From: CAZVRZ01 sp964629965
Lineage (GTDB): Bacteria; Chloroflexota; Anaerolineae; Anaerolineales; UBA4823
Reading direction: 5' to 3'
Assembly: GCA_964629965.1 (NCBI GenBank)
Contig: CAZVRZ010000039.1
Span: 1-38,366 of the forward strand
Length of the DNA: 38,366 bases
The notes under the pieces were generated by a model. It saw only the letters and a list, made by a program, of their open reading frames with translations, did no database searches and had not been told where the DNA came from. Shown in pieces: positions 25,331 to 34,122 of this stretch. Made by a program: the position numbers and the translations under genes. The number at the start of each line of letters is the position of its first letter. Positions within the stretch are counted from its first letter, which is position 1.

Positions 25331-26452
25331 TCAACTGACAAGAAGTAAAATCAGAAAACCAATGATTAAGCTCCAACATTGAATGATTTTTCTCTCGCGC
25401 TCATTAACAAGCTGTTTCTCAGCGTAGATCATTTTTGCCCAGAATCCGCGAGTGTCTCGTTTACGGATAGATTCATAGATAATACCCCACTCAAATACGA
25501 GGTCAAGAACATGGGCAGAAATTTCCGTGAATATCGTTTTTAAGTTGCGCTTGCTTAGGAGTAATACCATAACAGCTTGTGCGGCTAAAACGGACAAGAA
25601 AAAAACTGGAAATTCAATTAGACGAAACCAGTGTGGCGTGATAATCGCCCTGATAACTGTAAACAAGGCAACTAGAAAGAAAATTGCTGCCAGTCGAGGA
25701 TATTCGAAACCAACCTGGTCCGCATGTTTTACCAACATGTGATAGTGAGAGCGTCCGTAGCTGAACCCGCGCCTGAGCATTCTTCTGAAAGTGCTCCAGG
25801 TTTCTTTGGAATGGTAGATAGTGGCATTTGGGTTGCAAGCAATTTTGTACCCGGCCTTATTGATTCTGAGGCCTAAATCTACGTCTTCTCCACCAAGAGC
25901 ATGGCCTACTGATCGCAGGAATGCCCCGTCGAATCCATTAATCTCCTGTAGAACTTGGCGCTTGACAGAAAGATTACCGGTACCAGCCCATGGCGCATAA
26001 GGCATTTTTTTTGCAAATGAAAAGGCGCCCAGAAAACCAGTGCGTTCCACTACTGACCACATCCAATTGGTTTCACCCACGAACTCAACAACTCCACACA
26101 TTGCACCTATGCCATTGTCGGTGTAATGAAGCTGCATATGCTCCGAAAGTGTGGTGGGGGTTAGTAAGCAGTCGGAGTCAGTGAAAAAAACCACCTCATA
26201 AGAAGCATGTTCAATCCCAAAGTTGCGTTTTTCTGCCAGATTCCCATCACAACGGAGATACCGGGCACCATATTTTTCACAGAGGAATTGGGTAGCTTTC
26301 GTTTCTTCGGGAGAGCTGTGATCAACGATCAATAACTCCAGATGATCAACCGCTGTACCATATTTTTGAAAAGTCTCTAGCAGATGCGCCAAATGACGGG
26401 AGCTATTGTAGTTTGGGATTACCGCAGAAATTCCGATGGTCGAGAGATCCAT
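25331..26452 (-). CDS. Membrane-anchored GT2 glycosyltransferase (type B paralogue 2)
   Basis: This 373-residue GT2 enzyme has AVIPNYNSSRHLAHL, EKRNFGIEHA, FFTDSDC and GEDVDLGLRINKAGY. Hydrophobic stretches follow at about 250-310, with a final anchor at the C-terminus (SLIIGFLILLLV). It is closest in layout to the gene at 23216-24328. The end pattern NERERKIIQCW parallels GERDKRIRQMW there. Only 3 bases separate it from the next GT2 upstream, which points to tandem duplication. Confidence 0.9.
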   Translation of the reverse strand: MDLSTIGISAVIPNYNSSRHLAHLLETFQKYGTAVDHLELLIVDHSSPEETKATQFLCEKYGARYLRCDGNLAEKRNFGIEHASYEVVFFTDSDCLLTPTTLSEHMQLHYTDNGIGAMCGVVEFVGETNWMWSVVERTGFLGAFSFAKKMPYAPWAGTGNLSVKRQVLQEINGFDGAFLRSVGHALGGEDVDLGLRINKAGYKIACNPNATIYHSKETWSTFRRMLRRGFSYGRSHYHMLVKHADQVGFEYPRLAAIFFLVALFTVIRAIITPHWFRLIEFPVFFLSVLAAQAVMVLLLSKRNLKTIFTEISAHVLDLVFEWGIIYESIRKRDTRGFWAKMIYAEKQLVNERERKIIQCWSLIIGFLILLLVS

Positions 26453-26455
26453 TTT

Positions 26456-27610
26456 TTAGAAGCTCCTTGTAAGTTGAATTAGGAGCAGTAATATTATCGA
26501 AATTGGAAACGCTATCACCATTGCCCACATTTGACTGATACCCCGTTTCCGGCCTTTGGGAGATGGAGGATTGTAGGATACATCCTTGTAAAACGGCATG
26601 AAGTTAAAATTCTTGAGCCCCTCAAAAATCGTGCCAGCCTGGAATACAAGCCCGAGGAGTCGTGCTCCTATTGCAAAGAAAAATTCACTTGGCTGTTTAC
26701 CAGAATTCTTGCTAATCAAGAAAGATTCGATTGAGATCACCAAGAAAAACCACAAGAAAGGGAATCCTACCCATGCAAGGTTTCTCTCTATCAATGATCC
26801 AAGAGGAATGAATATTAACATAAGCAACAAGAATGTTGTAAGAACTGTGGGAGGGTTTATATTTGTGCGATGAGAGTGCTTACACATCATATAAAAATGC
26901 ATTCGACCCCAACGGAATAGGCGTTTACCGATTAAAGATATACTACTCCAGGTTCTTTTTTCGTGGTTTACTATGGCATAACGGTTCGTCGCCAAATAAA
27001 AACCGGCATCGGTAACGCGAACTCCCAAGTCCGTATCATCACCTCCGAGGGCAAATGGAAAACTGGTGTCAAACAGCCCGACACTCATAATAACATCTCG
27101 ACGATATGAAATATTACAGGTTGGCCCCCAAGGAACTCTTTCATTGTTTTCAGCAAACGAGAATGCATCTAAAGTGGATGCTCGTTTGATAATCTGCCAA
27201 ACCCAGTTCTCACTACCAACAAAATAAGTCAACCCCACTACCCCGCCAAGCTGCGGTGAATTGATATTTTCGTATATTTGAGCATGTTCGATCAGGAGAT
27301 TTTCGCTGGCTTGGCAATCCGAGTCGATAAATAGCACGATAGGGAATTGGGCATGTTGTACCCCCCAATTCCGCTTTGCCCGAACGTTGTTTTCCATAAG
27401 GTGATATTGAACCATACGGTTACCGCAAAACTGCTTAATCTGCACTTGTTGTTCCCCGGTACTGCTATCAATGATGAGTATTTCCGAGTTTCCATGATAA
27501 GCTTGGCAGGCAACATGAAGCGAGGACAACAATGATTCTACAAGATCTGCTCTTCCATGCGTGGGAATAACCACAGATATGCCAAGAATTTCTTTTTTGC
27601 TCAAATCCAT
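26456..27610 (-). CDS. Membrane-anchored GT2 glycosyltransferase (type B paralogue 3)
   Basis: This 384-residue GT2 protein has SVVIPTHGRADLVESLL, AKRNWGVQHA, LFIDSDC and GGDDTDLGVRVTDAGF. Two hydrophobic blocks lie in the middle and one at the C-terminus, following the type B plan. GGAG precedes the ATG at good spacing. It is directly upstream of paralogue 2. Its YRRDVIMSVGLFD block matches the 32854 paralogue (YRRDVLIELGGFE) better than the other two, so the duplication history has at least two steps. Confidence 0.9.
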   Translation of the reverse strand: MDLSKKEILGISVVIPTHGRADLVESLLSSLHVACQAYHGNSEILIIDSSTGEQQVQIKQFCGNRMVQYHLMENNVRAKRNWGVQHAQFPIVLFIDSDCQASENLLIEHAQIYENINSPQLGGVVGLTYFVGSENWVWQIIKRASTLDAFSFAENNERVPWGPTCNISYRRDVIMSVGLFDTSFPFALGGDDTDLGVRVTDAGFYLATNRYAIVNHEKRTWSSISLIGKRLFRWGRMHFYMMCKHSHRTNINPPTVLTTFLLLMLIFIPLGSLIERNLAWVGFPFLWFFLVISIESFLISKNSGKQPSEFFFAIGARLLGLVFQAGTIFEGLKNFNFMPFYKDVSYNPPSPKGRKRGISQMWAMVIAFPISIILLLLIQLTRSF

Positions 27611-27640
27611 TTCTTATTCTCCGGCTTATGTTTTCTTCGG

Positions 27641-28393
27641 CTAATCCATCAGAGATATTGCGGGAGAGCCCTGGATGGCTGACTGGTTGATTGTGTCATC
27701 AGTTCGGGACAGTTCCATTAGCTGCTCAAGTGTGTTCACTGTAAACCACTGCTTCGAGTAAATGTTTGATACTTTTAGTTCTTTGCAAGAAATCAATTGA
27801 TTCCACACATTATAAAAATTACCCTCGTCTTTTGTTAAAGATACTACCCGAGCAGGATTTAGAACTTGAATACCAGAACAGTAAATCTCAGTAGGTCTCT
27901 CCCTCTGAATACTCGTTACAAAGCTATTCTCCTGTTCAACATAATCGCCATCAATCATTGGGATAGGATAAACAGGAATAACCATACAAGCTGGCGCATC
28001 AGCCTTATAATACTCTGTGTTCAGAAATTCCATATCAATTTCAGTGATATTGTCGCAGGTTAAAACAAGAACAGGATTGTCCAGATACTGCATTAACGTA
28101 TGGTAAATCCACCATGAGTTATCATGCCCCTCAGTATTAATTATTGTGTCAATATTCCCTTTAGACATCAAATATTCGGACAGCATTGCGCGCTTATAAC
28201 CAACTGTGATATGTACATGAGACACAGAATCGTGCAATACTTTTAAATTATGACCGATTAAAGTATCTTTTTTATAGGGTAACATGGCTTTTGGAATAAT
28301 GTCTGTTAATGGTCTCAAACGATTTCCACGCCCTGCAGCCATAATCAGCGCATGTTGGATACATATATTTGTTTTTGCGCAATTAAGCAACAT
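27641..28393 (-). CDS. Sugar-phosphate nucleotidyltransferase
   Basis: This 250-residue protein carries the NTP-transferase signature LIMAAGRGNRLRPLT and the KAMLP lysine segment, and VLTCDNI as the metal Asp region. The length and single domain resemble RfbA/GlmU-N/LicC-type enzymes that activate a sugar (or choline) phosphate to an NDP or CDP derivative. It follows the nucleotide-sugar dehydratase gene by 45 bases, so the pair probably makes the donor for the GT2 enzymes. Which nucleotide is used cannot be told. Confidence 0.85.
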   Translation of the reverse strand: MLLNCAKTNICIQHALIMAAGRGNRLRPLTDIIPKAMLPYKKDTLIGHNLKVLHDSVSHVHITVGYKRAMLSEYLMSKGNIDTIINTEGHDNSWWIYHTLMQYLDNPVLVLTCDNITEIDMEFLNTEYYKADAPACMVIPVYPIPMIDGDYVEQENSFVTSIQRERPTEIYCSGIQVLNPARVVSLTKDEGNFYNVWNQLISCKELKVSNIYSKQWFTVNTLEQLMELSRTDDTINQSAIQGSPAISLMD

Positions 28394-28438
28394 AGTTGAA
28401 TCTTTATTGGATCTGTACGTAACCTGGCCTTGAACTCG

Positions 28439-29398
28439 TTATAATTCTTCTGCGGGTGGGTTATCAATTAATTGAATGATTTCTTTTTTGCTTAGCCGTT
28501 CTGCATTTCCAGATGAAATGACCGCCAAGAGAGGGGAATCCACTGTTTGGTTAAACGAAATTATATAATGGGGAATATTGCCATAGATCTGTTCTCGCGT
28601 GAATGGAAGTTCCTGTTCTCCAATCAAAAACTCTTCATTTCTTTCCCCTGGGCGACCAGAGCGCTGTTCATAACGTCCCCCGTGCAATGATATCCAAGTT
28701 TTAATTATATCCTCCATTTTAGCGGCCTTCATACGCCGAGATAAAACCTTGCCGTGCAGATGTTCCCCGTTCTGAAGCGCAGTAACCACGAGTTCAACAG
28801 CTTCATCCACTGTAAAGAAGAAGCGCAACATCTCTGGCCCAGTGGTTCCAATTACCCCACTGTCTTTCAACATTTTACGCCAGATGCATAACACAGAACC
28901 TGTAGACCATGCAACATTTCCGTACCGGACACAGAGAAAATTTGTATCACTTTTCCTGTCCATCGCGCAAAACATGCGTTCCATAAGAGCTTTTGTTAAA
29001 CCATAGGTGTTGCGTACAGGCGGGGATGCTTTGTCAGTGGAGATGCCAATAACGAGGTTTATGCCTCTTTCAATGGCAACACGGGCGACATTTTGCGAGC
29101 CGGTCACATTTGTATCGATTACTTCCATTGGCTGAACCTCCGCTATATCCACAAATTTAGTTGCGGCGGCGTGGATAATAATCCCTGGACGAACCTGCGT
29201 GATGATATCTCGCACCGATTCAATGTTGCTGACATCCATAGCTAACACTTCACATCCCGAAAATTCAGAAGCAATAAGATTCTGCTTGCTGTTACGCCCA
29301 GTAAGCACTACTTGATAACCCATTTCTCTGAATCGCTTGCCAAGTCGCTTACCTAAGAATCCAGTACCTCCGGTCACAATGATTTTATTATTGTTCAT
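28439..29398 (-). CDS. Nucleotide-sugar dehydratase/epimerase (PseB/CapD-like, extended SDR)
   Basis: This 319-residue protein has GGTGFLGKRLG as the NAD(P) glycine loop, HAAATKFVDIAEVQP, GISTDKASPP and NTYGLTKALME with the YxxxK catalytic pair. The wording is typical of UDP-GlcNAc 4,6-dehydratases/5-epimerases of the PseB/polysaccharide-synthesis-2 group. It would supply a 4-keto-6-deoxy amino sugar. This fits with the N-acetyl sugar deacetylases downstream. A DegT aminotransferase that could use such a keto sugar exists only in the other operon (3042-4836). Confidence 0.85.
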   Translation of the reverse strand: MNNNKIIVTGGTGFLGKRLGKRFREMGYQVVLTGRNSKQNLIASEFSGCEVLAMDVSNIESVRDIITQVRPGIIIHAAATKFVDIAEVQPMEVIDTNVTGSQNVARVAIERGINLVIGISTDKASPPVRNTYGLTKALMERMFCAMDRKSDTNFLCVRYGNVAWSTGSVLCIWRKMLKDSGVIGTTGPEMLRFFFTVDEAVELVVTALQNGEHLHGKVLSRRMKAAKMEDIIKTWISLHGGRYEQRSGRPGERNEEFLIGEQELPFTREQIYGNIPHYIISFNQTVDSPLLAVISSGNAERLSKKEIIQLIDNPPAEEL

Positions 29399-29479
29399 GA
29401 AATAATCTTTCGATGTGTGATCTGTAATTTATTAGGCATAGGTTAGCGATATTACTGAAGTATACATAAATTTGCTTAT

Positions 29480-30502
29480 TCAAGCTAATGGACAGTGTTG
29501 GCATGCTGATGGTAGAGGCCCTTGTTTGAGATGTCTTCGGAACTGTATAAATTGCTCACTGTTCCACAGGGAATGGAAGTCGCTTTCGAATACATTTATA
29601 CCTCCCAAAACTTGCCAATCAGAAATATTGCAACAAGGCGTAATATATCCATCGACGCGGATAAAAGGGGCCAGCCATGGCTGTGCACACATCTTCCTTT
29701 CACCTCTTTGGGGAAGTGGCCATCTCGTATTTGGGGTTTTGCGAGAAGCGCCATGGTCATCGAATTTTATTCCTATTTGCCGAGCCAAAATCTTAGCATT
29801 CTGGGCAGTTTTTATCCATTGCGACCGATCAGGTATCCAACTTTTTATATTGTTATTACACGGTTCAACAAGTGATGCTCGAAGTTCAATAGCCCCTACT
29901 TTCTTCGCTAAGCGAAGGATATTTGGAAGATCCATGATGTTTTTATTTGTAATAACGGTGTTGATGCTAAGGAAGGGGGTAAGTTTATTGAGTAATTTCT
30001 TTTGTCGAGCCAACTGAAGTAAATTCTCTATAACTGTTTCAAAACATGCCCCTACTCTGATTGTTTCATAGGTTTCAGGAGTGGCGCCGTCAAGAGATAC
30101 AGTGAGGTGTGAAAGACCAGACTTGATTAAGTCGCTGCTCATTGTTGATGTAAGAAGAGTAGCATTTGTAGTGAAATCGACTTTAATTTTCCTGGAGCTT
30201 GCCAAAGATACCATCTCGCTGAGATTAGGATTTGTCAACGGCTCCCCAAGTCCATGGAGCCGTATAGATTGCAACCTGTCGAATTGCCTTAAGATCGTTT
30301 TATACTCCTCTAAGGAAAGAACTCTATTCCATCGGTTCGGGTCTTGTAAAGTAGGGTGAGTTGATAAATTGGTTCGCGGACACATAATACAGCTCAGATT
30401 ACACTTGGTGGTTGTTTCCAAATGAATTGTAGTAGGCATGCATGAAGTCACATCGGGACGTTTCCAACGTATATACCAGTCAGGGCATACTAACCATTTC
30501 AT
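29480..30502 (-). CDS. Radical SAM/SPASM enzyme
   Basis: This 340-residue radical SAM protein has the cluster motif at C34, C38 and C41 (TKCNLSCIMC), GLGEPLTNP as the SAM contact, and TTNATLL. The C-terminus has MCAQPWLAPFIRVDGYITPC followed by CQHCP, the SPASM pattern. It has the same overall plan as the degenerate homologue at 4845-5975 but with all cysteines intact, which makes it a useful in-window reference. It lies 23 bases after the ABC permease gene. Confidence 0.88.
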   Translation of the reverse strand: MKWLVCPDWYIRWKRPDVTSCMPTTIHLETTTKCNLSCIMCPRTNLSTHPTLQDPNRWNRVLSLEEYKTILRQFDRLQSIRLHGLGEPLTNPNLSEMVSLASSRKIKVDFTTNATLLTSTMSSDLIKSGLSHLTVSLDGATPETYETIRVGACFETVIENLLQLARQKKLLNKLTPFLSINTVITNKNIMDLPNILRLAKKVGAIELRASLVEPCNNNIKSWIPDRSQWIKTAQNAKILARQIGIKFDDHGASRKTPNTRWPLPQRGERKMCAQPWLAPFIRVDGYITPCCNISDWQVLGGINVFESDFHSLWNSEQFIQFRRHLKQGPLPSACQHCPLA

Positions 30503-30525
30503 ATAAAGTATCCTTTAAAAATATC

Positions 30526-31269
30526 TCAATTCCGAACCCAATGCAACTGCCGGCGTTCAATGATTAGAAAAACAGCATTCAGAATCCAACCAACTAATCC
30601 AGTTATAAGGATATAGGCATACATTTCTGGAATACGAAAAATTTGATAGGCGTTTAGTGTAGCATAGCCCAGTCCATCGCTGCCAGGCATAGTCATTTCC
30701 ACTACAATTGTGGCTACCAAAGCTAGTGAAAGACCATTTCGAAGTCCGACAAAAATATATGGTAGCGCCATTGGGAATATTACTTTTTGGAGGATTTGCC
30801 TCTTATTAAACCCCATACGTTCCATTAACTTTAGTCGGCGATGATTACAATGAATGACGCCATAAGCAGTTTGAACAATTATAGGAAATGAGCAGGCAAA
30901 AACAGCACCTGCGACCTTGGCCATGTTGCCAATCCCAAAGAAAACGATGAACAATGGAAAAAGAGCTGGCGCAGGCAGTGCCCGAAAAAATTCTAATGGA
31001 AAACTCAAATAGTCGCGAAGCTCTTTTGACCAACCAACCGATAACCCAAGTGGCACACCGATCAAGATGGAGATTGTAAAGCTTAAAATACACCTCAGGA
31101 TAGTATAGAGTAAATTGCTAAATAGCCGACCGGAAATGGTTAACTGTACCAAAGACTGAGCAATATCCCAAGGTGTTGCGAGGAAAAGACGATCAATTAG
31201 TGAAAACCCGGAGACAATTGTCCACAGGCCTACGATGATCAAAATTCCAATTAAAGTACGGCGGTTCAA
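30526..31269 (-). CDS. ABC transporter permease (TauC/SsuC type)
   Basis: This 247-residue protein has about six hydrophobic segments. ERMGFNKRQILQKVIFPMAL is the cytoplasmic EAA-type loop that contacts the ATPase. The family imports taurine, alkanesulfonates, nitrate, pyrimidine precursors and similar small organic anions. Its ATG overlaps the ATPase stop by 4 bases. The matching binding protein is at 36892-37866, beyond three other genes and an IS element. Confidence 0.9.
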   Translation of the reverse strand: MNRRTLIGILIIVGLWTIVSGFSLIDRLFLATPWDIAQSLVQLTISGRLFSNLLYTILRCILSFTISILIGVPLGLSVGWSKELRDYLSFPLEFFRALPAPALFPLFIVFFGIGNMAKVAGAVFACSFPIIVQTAYGVIHCNHRRLKLMERMGFNKRQILQKVIFPMALPYIFVGLRNGLSLALVATIVVEMTMPGSDGLGYATLNAYQIFRIPEMYAYILITGLVGWILNAVFLIIERRQLHWVRN

Positions 31270-32024
31270 CTGCTTAAACCTAAAATCAAGTATTTATGGT
31301 GAATATCATCGTACAACTTTAAGAGACTGGGGTCTCGATGTAATCTTGGCCTTGATAATGGAATGTCAAATTGTAGTATAACACGGGCTGGTTGTGGACT
31401 GAACATAAATATGCGATCAGCGAAATGAATTGCCGTGAGTAGATCATGCGTTGTAAAGATGATCGTTGTGGAAGTTAACTTCCAAAGCCGAAACAATGAG
31501 TTCTGAACATCGCTTATATGTCGCAAATCTAATGCAGAAAAGGGCTCATCAAGAATCAAGAATTCTGGTTTCTGGATAAGAGCCTGGACGATGGCAGTCA
31601 GTTGCTGCTGTCCTCCACTAATTTGGTGAGGGTAAAGACCCAAAGGAAGTGAAATTTCGGCCTGCTGTACAAAATCTCGAACTTGCTCTTCTCGCTCCTT
31701 GCGTTTCATTCCATCCAATTCAAAAGCCAGAGCTAAGTTGTCCAGAACTGTCCGCCAAGGTAATAGAGTATCTTCGCAATGTTGGGGGACAATGCCAACT
31801 TTTGCTTGTTGTGGGGAGTGACCATTAATACAAATTTCCCCTTCGTAATTGGTGTCTATACCAGAGATTAAACGTAAGAAGGTTGTTTTACCACAACCAT
31901 TTGGTCCAAACAAACAAATGAATTCCCCCTTTTTAATTGACATGGATAGATCCATAAGGATCGGCTCATCTGTGCCATAAGTTTTCTTTACATTCTTGAC
32001 GACAATGTAATCGGACTTTAACAT
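31266..32024 (-). CDS. ABC transporter ATP-binding protein (TauB/SsuB type)
   Basis: This 252-residue protein has Walker A GPNGCGKT (residues 40-47), the Q-loop at VPQHCED, signature ISGGQQQL, Walker B FLILDEP and the switch His in FTTHDLL. It energises the adjacent permease. The signature motif deviates slightly from LSGGQ/LSGGM forms but should be functional. Two palindromes lie upstream at 32066-32092, so expression may be controlled separately from the methyltransferase gene before it. Confidence 0.93.
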   Translation of the reverse strand: MLKSDYIVVKNVKKTYGTDEPILMDLSMSIKKGEFICLFGPNGCGKTTFLRLISGIDTNYEGEICINGHSPQQAKVGIVPQHCEDTLLPWRTVLDNLALAFELDGMKRKEREEQVRDFVQQAEISLPLGLYPHQISGGQQQLTAIVQALIQKPEFLILDEPFSALDLRHISDVQNSLFRLWKLTSTTIIFTTHDLLTAIHFADRIFMFSPQPARVILQFDIPLSRPRLHRDPSLLKLYDDIHHKYLILGLSS

Positions 32025-32065
32025 AATATCAATTTTCTCTTACAAGGATTGTAATCTGTATACTG

Positions 32066-32092
32066 ATAAGCGCTTATTAATTGGCAATTAAT
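32066..32092. promoter_or_regulatory. Two overlapping palindromes upstream of the ABC ATPase gene
   Basis: ATAAGCGCTTAT (32066-32077) is a perfect 12-bp palindrome. It shares its last two bases with ATTAATTG-G-CAATTAAT (32076-32092), an exact 8-bp inverted repeat around one base. They stand about 45 bases before the ATPase start in a 122-base gap. They look like operator sites for a dimeric regulator, though AT-rich palindromes also arise by chance. Confidence 0.35.
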
Positions 32093-32146
32093 GTAAATAC
32101 CGTTTAAGCAACAGCAAAGAGAATAACATCATTATCGTTGTACAAA

Positions 32147-32728
32147 TTATTTGTTATTACAAATATACAATCGTATGTTCCATTCTCTGTTTGTGGTTCG
32201 GTTGCATAAAAAAGTATGATCAATTTCCTCTAATTGTTGATTTAAGTGTAAACGTATTTCTTCCCAGATTGATTGAACAAATTTGGCCCCTTCTGGTTTG
32301 TTGGCAGGAGGATGATACATCGAAACTATAAGCAGGCCATTAGGTGATAAAAACTGACAATACCTGCTAATTTCACTGCAAGGGCCCTTTAAGTAATATA
32401 GGATCTCGTTGAAAATTATCACTTGAAAAGAGTTTGACTGTTGAGGAGAAAATTCTTCAACACGGGAACAAATGGCAGCCACACCAGGTTGCTGATAATT
32501 TGTGTGTTCTAAAGCAATTGGCGATATATCAATACCCGTGTATTTATAACGAGTGAGATCAATAAATTTAAGCAAAATGCCTGTACCACTGCCCACATCC
32601 AATATAGAACCTTTTGAGCATTGTGAGTATATGTAGCTTGATATGATTGCGTATCGATGCTGTTCAGGCAACTCTTCTAAATAATCCCACTTGCCTTGGA
32701 CATATTGAGTATTCCAAATGTTTTGCAT
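32147..32728 (-). CDS. Class I SAM-dependent methyltransferase
   Basis: This 193-residue protein has ILDVGSGTGILLKF as motif I, YTGIDIS as motif II, and IIFNEILYYLKG as the post-II/motif IV region. It is a Methyltransf_11/UbiE-like single-domain enzyme of short length with no extra domain. Neighbours suggest the target is the PaaK-ligase product or the glycan. It could equally serve the transported compound. It is spaced by 122-125 bases from both neighbours, looser than the rest of the cluster. Confidence 0.85.
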   Translation of the reverse strand: MQNIWNTQYVQGKWDYLEELPEQHRYAIISSYIYSQCSKGSILDVGSGTGILLKFIDLTRYKYTGIDISPIALEHTNYQQPGVAAICSRVEEFSPQQSNSFQVIIFNEILYYLKGPCSEISRYCQFLSPNGLLIVSMYHPPANKPEGAKFVQSIWEEIRLHLNQQLEEIDHTFLCNRTTNREWNIRLYICNNK

Positions 32729-32853
32729 GTAACTCGCCCTGTGATAAGTACAACATCGATCAACAAACTTTGAAGTTGTAGATTAATCCTTTGACAATTG
32801 GTTCATAATGTTAGGTTGATATTGCAAAAATGAATATGAGTTCCAAACTCACA

Positions 32854-34002
32854 TTATTTGAGCAACAGCCCTTGAATAAGTACTACTACAAGAATTGCGA
32901 GCCACATAGCCCATGGCTGGAATGAAAATTGCTGTTGGATGGATGCCAAAATAGGGCCGCGTTGTACGGCCTTGATAAGAACAGCCCACTCTCCGGAACG
33001 TATTCCCTCTAAGACAGTCCCAAATTCGAAAGCTAATCCTAAAATATCCGCTATCAGTTCATGTATGATAAAGTGCCATTTTTCATTTGCGACTATAGTG
33101 GTTTGAATGGCCATGGTAATTAGAAATATCGCGGCCCATAATAATGGCCAAAAGATGTTAAGTATGTTGAGTGTTAAGGCAGATTGAATAATTGAAATCA
33201 CGACCAGAGCCATAAAAACATTGCTAAATTTTGGGAATCCAAAAATTACGCGATCTTTGTGCCTTTTGAAGTAAAGATGCACATCCATACGACCCCATCG
33301 GAAGGCTCTCTTCCAGATCGCCAGAAAATTGTTCCAGGTAGCCCGTGTATGATTAACTTCTGCCTGAGGATTGGATTTGATCCGATAACCAGCTTTGTTA
33401 AGTCGAATCCCTAAATCGGAGTCGTCTCCACCTAATCGAAAAGGGAAATTAGTTTCAAAACCACCTAGTTCTATAAGCACATCTCGACGGTACGATGTAT
33501 TTGAACAAGTGGCCCAAGGCGCATATTCCATACGTTTGGCAAAGGAGAAAGCATTGAGATATTGAGTACGTTGAATAACTTGCCACATAAAACTGTCTGG
33601 GCCGACAAAATTAGTGACGCCAACTACCCCTGCTACGTTTTCTTCTGTTTTATCTAATTCCAGGTATGTTTTGGCATGTTGGATGTAAAGATCAGGGGTA
33701 GCTTCACAATCTGAATCAACAAATAAAACTATTGAGTATTGGGCATTTTCAATTCCCAGATTCCGCTTCTGTCGCACACTAGCACTTCCTGGAAGGAATC
33801 TTGCTCCATATCGTTTAGAGACTTCCGCGATAACTAAAGCCTCCTTAGGGGTGCTGTCATCTATTAGAATAACCTCGCTACTCCCCTGAAAATTCTGAGC
33901 AGCCCCATCAAGGGAACTTAATAAAGGCTCAATATACTTCGAACGATTTCTGGTTGGGATAACTACAGTAATACCCTGCTTTATGTTTTCCATATTACTC
34001 AT
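32854..34002 (-). CDS. Membrane-anchored GT2 glycosyltransferase (type B paralogue 4)
   Basis: This 382-residue GT2 enzyme has TVVIPTRNRSKYIEPLL, QKRNLGIENA, LFVDSDC, YRRDVLIELGGFE and GGDDSDLGIRLNKAGY, followed by hydrophobic segments at about 255-310 and a C-terminal anchor (AMWLAILVVVLIQGLLL). It is the fourth copy of the type B group, separated from the other three by about 5 kb holding the transporter, radical SAM and nucleotide-sugar genes. AAGGGAAGAA upstream of the ATG is a good ribosome-binding site. Confidence 0.9.
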   Translation of the reverse strand: MSNMENIKQGITVVIPTRNRSKYIEPLLSSLDGAAQNFQGSSEVILIDDSTPKEALVIAEVSKRYGARFLPGSASVRQKRNLGIENAQYSIVLFVDSDCEATPDLYIQHAKTYLELDKTEENVAGVVGVTNFVGPDSFMWQVIQRTQYLNAFSFAKRMEYAPWATCSNTSYRRDVLIELGGFETNFPFRLGGDDSDLGIRLNKAGYRIKSNPQAEVNHTRATWNNFLAIWKRAFRWGRMDVHLYFKRHKDRVIFGFPKFSNVFMALVVISIIQSALTLNILNIFWPLLWAAIFLITMAIQTTIVANEKWHFIIHELIADILGLAFEFGTVLEGIRSGEWAVLIKAVQRGPILASIQQQFSFQPWAMWLAILVVVLIQGLLLK

Positions 34003-34122
34003 CTTGTTCTTCCCTTGGGTAAGTATTAAGTATTATAAATCTCCTAGGCTCCCCTATTATTCACAGTGTTTTAGAATGATTGTATAACATGGGTGCCGGG
34101 TTTATCCTAACTTTAATCAGGA

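Noticed and set aside
29472..30017. 181-codon plus-strand frame opposite a radical SAM gene
   Set aside because: It is the antisense shadow of the SPASM gene, whose Cys motifs are all in the minus-strand frame.
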